A stretch of 64,000 nt of DNA, taken from positions 2,046,001 through 2,110,000 of the forward strand of contig CAVVMG010000001.1 in the NCBI GenBank assembly GCA_963749415.1. Direction: 5' to 3'. A program made the position numbers and the translations under genes. The notes under the pieces are model-generated. The model was given only the letters and a program-made list of their open reading frames with translations. It was not told where the DNA came from and ran no database searches. Origin of the DNA: JALYNX01 sp963749415 (GTDB lineage: Bacteria > Actinomycetota > Acidimicrobiia > Spongiisociales > ZC4RG35). Below, in pieces: positions 58,900 to 64,000 of this stretch (positions are counted from its first letter, which is position 1; each line of letters opens with the position of its first letter).

Positions 58900-61800
58900 A
58901 TGGTGAGCATCGAAACCGGATTCAAGAGGGTCGACCCCGCGGTCGACATCCCCCGGATGGAAGAGGGGGTCCTCGCTCTGTGGCGAGAGACCGACGCCTT
59001 CGCCGAGTCGGTGCGACGCCGCCCCCCGGAGCGGGAATACGTGTTCTATGACGGGCCCCCGTTCCCCACGGGAGCTCCCCACTACGGCAACCTCCTGGCG
59101 GGGGTGATCAAGGACATGGTCCCCCGCTACTGGACGATGCGGGGCTATCGCGTCGAGCGCCGGTTTGGCTGGGACACCCACGGGCTCCCCATCGAGATGG
59201 AGGTCGAGAAGCAACTCGGGATCTCGGGACCACGACAGATCGCCGATTACGGGATCGATCGATTCAACGAGGCCTGCCGGCTCGGGGTCCAGGCCAACAC
59301 CGAGGCGTGGGAGCTGCTCACCGAGCGCATCGGGCGCTGGGTCGACTTCGAAAACGACTACAAGACGATGGATCCCGACTTCATGGAGACCGTGTGGTGG
59401 GTCTTCAAGCAGCTGTGGGACAAGGGCCTGGTCTACCAGGACTTCAAGGTGCTCCCCTACTCGTGGGGAGCAACGACCCCGCTGTCCAACTTCGAGGCCA
59501 ACCTCGACTACCGCGACGTCGAGGACCCCTCGATCACTGTCCGCCTCGAGGTGGAAGAGGGCAACAAGGTGGTCGTTGCAGGCGACCACCTCCTGATCTG
59601 GACCACCACGCCGTGGACCTTGCCCGGGAACCTGGCGATCGCCGTTGGAGAAGACATCGACTACGTGCGGGTGACTCACCAGGGCGGGCACTACTGGATT
59701 GCAGCTGAGAGGGCAGGATCCGTGTTCGGCGAGAATTTCGAGGTGGTGGCCAGGGCATCCGGCCGCGAGCTGGAGGGAATCCAGTACCTGCCCCCCTTTG
59801 GCTACTTCGCCGATCTGAGGAACAGGGGTGCGTTCCGGGTCATCTTCTCCGACGAGGTCTCGGTCGACGAGGGGACTGGTCTGGTTCACATGGCGCCTGC
59901 TTATGGGGAAGCCGACTTCATCGCCCTCCAGGCAGCCGGCATCGATGCCCTGGTCGACCCGGTCGACGCCGGTGGGTCGTTCACCGACGAAGTGCCCGAG
60001 GTCGCCGGCCAGAACGTCAAAGTGGCGGACCCGACGCTGATCGACCTGCTCGAGGCGTCCGGCAAACTGGTCTCCTCGGGACGAATCACCCATTCCTATC
60101 CGTTTTGTTATCGCACCGGGACCCCCTTGATCTACAAGGCGATTCCCACCTGGTTCGTGGCCGTCGAGCAATTCCGGGACCGGATGGTCGAGCTCAACGA
60201 CAAGGTCCACTGGGTGCCGGAATATGTCGGCTCCCGACGGTTCGGGAACTGGCTGGCCAACGCCCGGGACTGGGCGATAAGCCGCAACCGGTACTGGGGG
60301 TCCTGCATCCCGGTGTGGAGGTGCGACAACTGCGACGAGCAGATGGCTGTGGGGTCGGTCGATGAGTTGGAGGGGCTCTCCGGGCAGCGCCCGACCGACC
60401 TCCACAAGCACATCATCGACCTCATCACCTGGCGCTGCAGTGGCTGCGAGGGGACCATGACCCGGATCCCCGAGGTCCTCGACTGCTGGTTCGAGTCGGG
60501 CTCCATGCCCTACGGGATGGTCCACTACCCGTTCCAGAACACCGAGCGCTTCGAGGCGACGTTCCCCGCCAAGTTCATCGCCGAGGGCCTGGACCAGACC
60601 CGGGGCTGGTTCTACACCCTCATGGTCCTCTCCACCGCGCTCTTCGACCGGCCCGCCTTCGAGAACTGCGTCGTCAACGGGCTGATCCTCGCCGAGGACG
60701 GGCGCAAGATGTCGAAGAGCCTCAAGAACTACCCCGACCCGTCGGAGATATTCGATCACCTCGGGGCCGACGCCGTGCGCGCCTTCCTCATCAACTCCCC
60801 GGTGCTTCGCGCCGAGCCTCTCCGCTTCAGCAAGGACGGGGTGGCTGAGGTGGTGCGAACGGTCCTCCTCCCCTTGTGGAACACCTACAGCTTCTTCACC
60901 ACCTATGCCGAGGCTGACCGGCTCACCATGTCCGACCTCGCCCGAGCTCCCGCCCCCGCCGACCGCCCGGAGATGGACCGCTGGATCCTCTCCGTCCTCC
61001 AGAGCCTGGTCGACGAGGTGAACACCCAGATGGAGGGCTACTACCTCTACAACGTGGTGCCCCCGATCCTCGGCTTCATCGACCACCTCACCAACTGGTA
61101 CGTGCGCCGGTCACGACGCCGGTTCTGGAGAGCCCGCGGGGAGTCCGGTGCAGGTGACAGCGACAAGCTGGCTGCGTTTGCGACTCTCTATGAGGTCCTG
61201 ACCACTTTCATCGAAGTATTGGCCCCGATCCTCCCGTTCATCACCGAGCACATGTATCAGGACCTCGTGGCCCGGCACCATGCCGACGCGGTGCGCAGCG
61301 TGCATCACCGTGACTTCCCCGACGCCCGTCAGCCGCTGATCGACGCCGAACTGGAGCGGTCGATGTCGGTGGTGCGCGAGGTCGTTCGGCTCGGGCGAAC
61401 TCTCCGCAAGAAGGAGGGTCATCGTGTCCGCCAGCCCCTTGCCGGCCTCACCATCCTCACCCACGACCCCGGGGTGGCAGCAGCAGTCCAGAGTCACGCC
61501 GGGATCATCGCCGAGGAGCTGAACGTGAGGTCGGTCTCTGCCACCGGGGATGAAGAGTCCCTGGTGCATCTCTCAGCCAAAGCCAACTTCCGCAAGCTTG
61601 GGCCCCAGCTCGGCTCACGCATGCAGAAAGTCGCAGCTGCCATTGCCGACCTGGGTCCGGTCGAGCTGGAAAAGATTCTCGACGGTGGCCAGGTCGAGGT
61701 CGAAGGCCATCCGGTCACCAGGGACGACGTCTTCATCGAGCGCACCGCCCGCGATGGGGTCATCGTCGAGACCGGCCCCGACTTCGCCTGCGCTCTGGAC

Positions 61801-62079
61801 ACCACGATCGACGCGGACCTGATCGCGGAAGGCATCGCCAGGGAGATCATCAGTCGAGTCCAACGCCTGCGGCGGGAGGCGGGCCTCGAGGTCACCGACC
61901 GAATCGAGCTCTACTGGATGAGTGACGACCCGGTAGTCGCAGAAGCCATGGAGACACATGGCGAGACGATCGCCGGTGAGATCCTGGCCACCAAGACTGC
62001 GGCCGCCGGCCCGTCACAGGGTGAGGTCTTCGACCTCGATGGCAGAGAGGTGAGGCTGGCGATCGAACCGGTCGGCTGA
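58900..62079 (+). CDS. ileS: Isoleucyl-tRNA synthetase
   Basis: 1059 residues. The class I signature HIGH equivalent is PFPTGAPHYGNL at about 55-65, the KMSKS loop is LAEDGRKMSKSLKNYPDP near residue 603, and WDTHGLPIEMEVEKQLG is the conserved region after it. Between them is the editing domain and a Cys pair (CDNCDEQM). Length and motifs fit the long, eukaryote-like IleRS seen in actinobacteria. ATG at 58900 is the natural start; the frame is open upstream. Confidence 0.95.
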   Translation: MVSIETGFKRVDPAVDIPRMEEGVLALWRETDAFAESVRRRPPEREYVFYDGPPFPTGAPHYGNLLAGVIKDMVPRYWTMRGYRVERRFGWDTHGLPIEMEVEKQLGISGPRQIADYGIDRFNEACRLGVQANTEAWELLTERIGRWVDFENDYKTMDPDFMETVWWVFKQLWDKGLVYQDFKVLPYSWGATTPLSNFEANLDYRDVEDPSITVRLEVEEGNKVVVAGDHLLIWTTTPWTLPGNLAIAVGEDIDYVRVTHQGGHYWIAAERAGSVFGENFEVVARASGRELEGIQYLPPFGYFADLRNRGAFRVIFSDEVSVDEGTGLVHMAPAYGEADFIALQAAGIDALVDPVDAGGSFTDEVPEVAGQNVKVADPTLIDLLEASGKLVSSGRITHSYPFCYRTGTPLIYKAIPTWFVAVEQFRDRMVELNDKVHWVPEYVGSRRFGNWLANARDWAISRNRYWGSCIPVWRCDNCDEQMAVGSVDELEGLSGQRPTDLHKHIIDLITWRCSGCEGTMTRIPEVLDCWFESGSMPYGMVHYPFQNTERFEATFPAKFIAEGLDQTRGWFYTLMVLSTALFDRPAFENCVVNGLILAEDGRKMSKSLKNYPDPSEIFDHLGADAVRAFLINSPVLRAEPLRFSKDGVAEVVRTVLLPLWNTYSFFTTYAEADRLTMSDLARAPAPADRPEMDRWILSVLQSLVDEVNTQMEGYYLYNVVPPILGFIDHLTNWYVRRSRRRFWRARGESGAGDSDKLAAFATLYEVLTTFIEVLAPILPFITEHMYQDLVARHHADAVRSVHHRDFPDARQPLIDAELERSMSVVREVVRLGRTLRKKEGHRVRQPLAGLTILTHDPGVAAAVQSHAGIIAEELNVRSVSATGDEESLVHLSAKANFRKLGPQLGSRMQKVAAAIADLGPVELEKILDGGQVEVEGHPVTRDDVFIERTARDGVIVETGPDFACALDTTIDADLIAEGIAREIISRVQRLRREAGLEVTDRIELYWMSDDPVVAEAMETHGETIAGEILATKTAAAGPSQGEVFDLDGREVRLAIEPVG

Positions 62080-62091
62080 CCTCGCCCGCTC

Positions 62092-62892
62092 CTATTCCTC
62101 CTCGGCCTGGTTGCCTTCTCCCGGCTCCTCGTCCTCATCTTCGACCTCGCCGTCTCCGACATCGGTGTCGACCAAATCCTGGGTTTCGAGCTCCTGGGTT
62201 TCGAGCTCCTCGGTCTCGGCGTCGAGCTCTTCGCCATCGAGCTCTTCAGTCTCGGGCTCTTCGGCCTCGGGCTGCACCTCATCGAGCTCGGCAGTGGGCT
62301 CTGCCTCTTCCCCGTCGGTGACTTCTCCGGCTTCGCTCTCCCCTCCAACCGCTTCTGATTCCGGCTCCGGCCCGTCAGCGATGGCCGAGTCCATTTCGTC
62401 CAGCTTGTCGGCGACCGTGGTGGCGAGGAGGGCGAGCCTGGCCCGGACCGCGGCGACCAGGCCGCTCAATTCCGCCATCTCGGTCTCGGCTTCCGCCTTG
62501 CGCTGGTCACGCTCGGCCTGATAGGTGTCGGCCTCGGCCCGTGCCTCGCTCAGGGTCCTCTCCGCCTCTGCCCGGGCCTCTTCCAGCGCCTGCTCGGCCT
62601 CGACCTTGGCGTCGCCCGTCACCCGATCGGCTGCCTCCTGGGCGAGTATCAGAATTCGACCCACCGCGGCCTCGTCGGGCACCGCGGCAACGGCAGCCAC
62701 CGGCGCCGGAGCTTGCGGGGCGGCGCCATGCTCCAACTCGGCGACCCGCGCCCGAGCGGTAGCCAGCTCGTCTTGGAGGTCGCGCAGGGCGACCACAATC
62801 TCGTCGAGGAAGTCATCGACCTCGTCGAGGTCATAGCCGCGTAGGGCCGTGGAGAACGTCTTGTGCTCGATGTCTGACGGTGTGATGGGCAT
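62092..62892 (-). CDS. divIVA: DivIVA/Wag31-like cell-pole and growth protein
   Basis: 266 residues. The membrane-binding N-terminal domain is MPITPSDIEHKTFSTALRGY with DLDEVDDFLDEIV, followed by two coiled coils (about 30-50 and 85-165) and a very acidic C-terminal tail of about 90 residues (EELDGEELDAETEELETQEL). DivIVA proteins gather at negatively curved membrane and direct wall growth in actinobacteria. AGAGGAA is the ribosome-binding site. It converges with ileS (12 nt apart) and follows yggT and sepF. Confidence 0.9.
   Translation of the reverse strand: MPITPSDIEHKTFSTALRGYDLDEVDDFLDEIVVALRDLQDELATARARVAELEHGAAPQAPAPVAAVAAVPDEAAVGRILILAQEAADRVTGDAKVEAEQALEEARAEAERTLSEARAEADTYQAERDQRKAEAETEMAELSGLVAAVRARLALLATTVADKLDEMDSAIADGPEPESEAVGGESEAGEVTDGEEAEPTAELDEVQPEAEEPETEELDGEELDAETEELETQELETQDLVDTDVGDGEVEDEDEEPGEGNQAEEE
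62177..62206 (+). repeat. Two perfect 15-bp tandem repeats in the divIVA acidic tail
   Basis: TCCTGGGTTTCGAGC occurs twice in direct succession (62177-62191 and 62192-62206), with a third, degenerate unit after it. On the coding strand it encodes the repeated pentapeptide in LETQELETQD. Being a multiple of three, changes in copy number would keep the frame. Confidence 0.8.
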
Positions 62893-62951
62893 TTCCTCTG
62901 ACCTCTCGACTAGCCGGTGAGATTACGAAACGGGTGCGCCCCTTCCAAGGA

Positions 62952-63221
62952 TCAGCCGACGCTGCGAAGAACTCCGATGAGGATGTTGATCCCGACCAAC
63001 AGGATGATCGGAGAGAGATCGAGCATGCCACCACCGAGCCGAAGCGGGGGGATGACCCTACGCAGGGGAAGGATCACCGGGTAGATGATCCTGTCGAGGA
63101 ACACCGACACCCGGCCCAAAGGGTGGGTCGAGGACGTGGGGATCCAGGAAAGGATGACCCAGGCCAGGACGGCGTAGAAGTAAACCCGCAGGGCGAAGGT
63201 GACGATTTCGACGATGTCCAC
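62952..63221 (-). CDS. yggT: YggT-family membrane protein
   Basis: 89 residues with two helices (FALRVYFYAVLAWVILSWIP; LSPIILLVGINILIGVLRSV) and the conserved middle FLDRIIYPVILPLRRVIPPL. YggT-like proteins lie next to sepF and divIVA in many Gram-positive genomes and are linked to cell division or membrane organisation. GTG at 63221 is 3 nt after the sepF stop. Confidence 0.88.
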   Translation of the reverse strand: MDIVEIVTFALRVYFYAVLAWVILSWIPTSSTHPLGRVSVFLDRIIYPVILPLRRVIPPLRLGGGMLDLSPIILLVGINILIGVLRSVG

Positions 63222-63224
63222 AGA

Positions 63225-63752
63225 TCAGTCGTCGAGATCGTCTATCTCATACGCCCCCAGGGTGGTGAGCCGCCGCTTTTCGTCCCGGCTCAGCGTGACC
63301 CGCGGCGGAAGCACGAGCACCAGGCCGTCACCGACCTTGCGCATCGATCCGTCGAGGGCGTAGATCAGGCCCGAAGAGAAGTCGACGACACGACGCACGA
63401 GGTCGGGGTTCGCCCGTCTCATGTCGAGGACGACCGGAACCCGGTCACGGACCCGGTCGGCGAGGATGCGCGCGTCCCCAAACTCCTCCACTACCAGGAT
63501 GTCTGATTGCACTTCCACGGATCGCACCAACCCGATGCTATCGGAGGTGTCCACCCTTCCCTGCGGACGGGTGGCCGCCCGAGCGGTTGGTGGCGGCTCC
63601 ACTCGACGACTTTGGGGAATGGTCTCCACCTGGGACCGGCGAGAGGACGCGTCTTCGCCCGGGAGCGACTGGGGGCGATCTCCCGCCTCTTCATCGATTT
63701 GGTCCTCGTCGACGAGTCCGAGGTAGACCAGTGCCTTGGAAAAGAGGGACAT
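63225..63752 (-). CDS. sepF: Cell-division protein SepF
   Basis: 175 residues. A short N-terminal amphipathic helix (MSLFSKALVYLGLVDEDQID) for membrane binding is followed by a disordered Arg/Pro-rich linker and the SepF core (about 90-170: VRSVEVQSDILVVEEFGDAR, VPVVLDMRRANPDLVRRVVD, VLVLPPRVTLSRDEK). SepF tethers FtsZ to the membrane and is essential where FtsA is absent, as in actinobacteria. It lies between yggS and yggT. Confidence 0.93.
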   Translation of the reverse strand: MSLFSKALVYLGLVDEDQIDEEAGDRPQSLPGEDASSRRSQVETIPQSRRVEPPPTARAATRPQGRVDTSDSIGLVRSVEVQSDILVVEEFGDARILADRVRDRVPVVLDMRRANPDLVRRVVDFSSGLIYALDGSMRKVGDGLVLVLPPRVTLSRDEKRRLTTLGAYEIDDLDD

Positions 63753-63766
63753 TCACCCACTCCACT

Positions 63767-64000
63767 TCATGTTCTAGGGCCAAAGATAGCCCGTCCCACT
63801 CTTATCACCGAGGCACCTTCCTCGATGGCAACCTCGTAGTCGTCGGTCATCCCGATCGACATCTCGGTCATGGTGGGATGGTCCGGCAAATGCCGGTCAC
63901 GGATCCGGCGCAATTCCGAGAAGTGAGGGCGCATCTGCTCCGGGTCGTCGCCGAGCGGTGGGATCGCCATCAGGCCCAGCACCGGAATGCCGAGATCGCC
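63767..64000 (-). CDS. yggS: YggS-family PLP-binding protein, C-terminal part
   Basis: The last 77 residues of a PLP homeostasis protein; the start lies beyond the right edge. It shows GLMAIPPLGDDPEQMRPHFS, LSIGMTDDYEVAIEEG-like MSIGMTDDYEVAIEEGAS, and the C-terminal VIRVGRAIFGPR, the conserved end of YggS/PROSC. These proteins bind pyridoxal phosphate without known catalysis. Position before sepF-yggT-divIVA is the usual one. Confidence 0.92.
   Translation of the reverse strand, partial: GDLGIPVLGLMAIPPLGDDPEQMRPHFSELRRIRDRHLPDHPTMTEMSIGMTDDYEVAIEEGASVIRVGRAIFGPRT

Noticed and set aside
1..64000. CRISPR array, insertion sequence or replication origin
   Set aside because: No regularly spaced repeats, transposase, terminal inverted repeats or DnaA-box cluster was seen.

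Overview
The window is GC-rich, densely coding DNA from an actinobacterium. Three things point to Actinomycetota: a yggS-sepF-yggT-divIVA block, a long IleRS, and the order uvrB, coaE, rpsA, polA, which is also the order in Mycobacterium. Gene content (tad pilus locus, DUF222-HNH protein, many leaderless genes, several unnamed membrane glycosyltransferases) fits an environmental Acidimicrobiia-like lineage, but that class assignment is inference. No gap between genes exceeds 300 bases.

Layout. 1-3.1 kb: end of a holin-like membrane protein, an MFS exporter, a SHOCT-domain protein, a GlsB-type protein, tRNA-Leu(GAG) and secG. 3.2-9.6 kb: a tightly overlapping leftward operon uvrC-rapZ-yvcK-pgk-tpiA-gpmA; whiA and gap, often found between yvcK and pgk, are absent. 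9.6-25 kb: uvrA and uvrB interleaved with envelope-glycan genes (UDP-glucuronate decarboxylase, a GT2-methyltransferase fusion, two GT87-like proteins, three related GT-C-like proteins, and a membrane alkaline-phosphatase-superfamily protein). 25-36.7 kb: coaE, a sensor kinase/NarL-type regulator pair, two Flp pilin genes, and a convergent pilus operon cpaB-cpaE-cpaF-tadB-tadC plus one extra membrane protein and a MOSC protein. TadB carries an extracytoplasmic von Willebrand A domain. 37-41.7 kb: rpsA, polA and tRNA-Leu(CAA). 41.7-52.7 kb: DUF222-HNH protein, YgfZ, CcdA, MFS, MATE, Nth, a double-length ThyX-like protein, a pair of ArsA-like ATPases and a HAD phosphatase. 52.7-64 kb: dnaE, rhomboid, rluD, lspA, a DksA/TraR-type protein, ileS, divIVA, yggT, sepF and the end of yggS.

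The most specific new observation is an 18-bp inverted repeat placed 21 nt upstream of a TANNNT -10 box in front of each of the two pilin genes, directly downstream of the response-regulator gene. This suggests the two-component system controls pilin expression. A second genome-wide style is leaderless expression: at least fifteen genes have TANNNT 6-9 nt before the start codon.

Five genes (a GT-C-like gene, tadB, tadC, cpaB, rluD) read correctly only if single-base indels are corrected, nine in all. Four lie within about 250 bases of one gene whose protein sequence is otherwise intact, so local sequence error is the likelier cause, though real inactivation of the pilus operon is not excluded.
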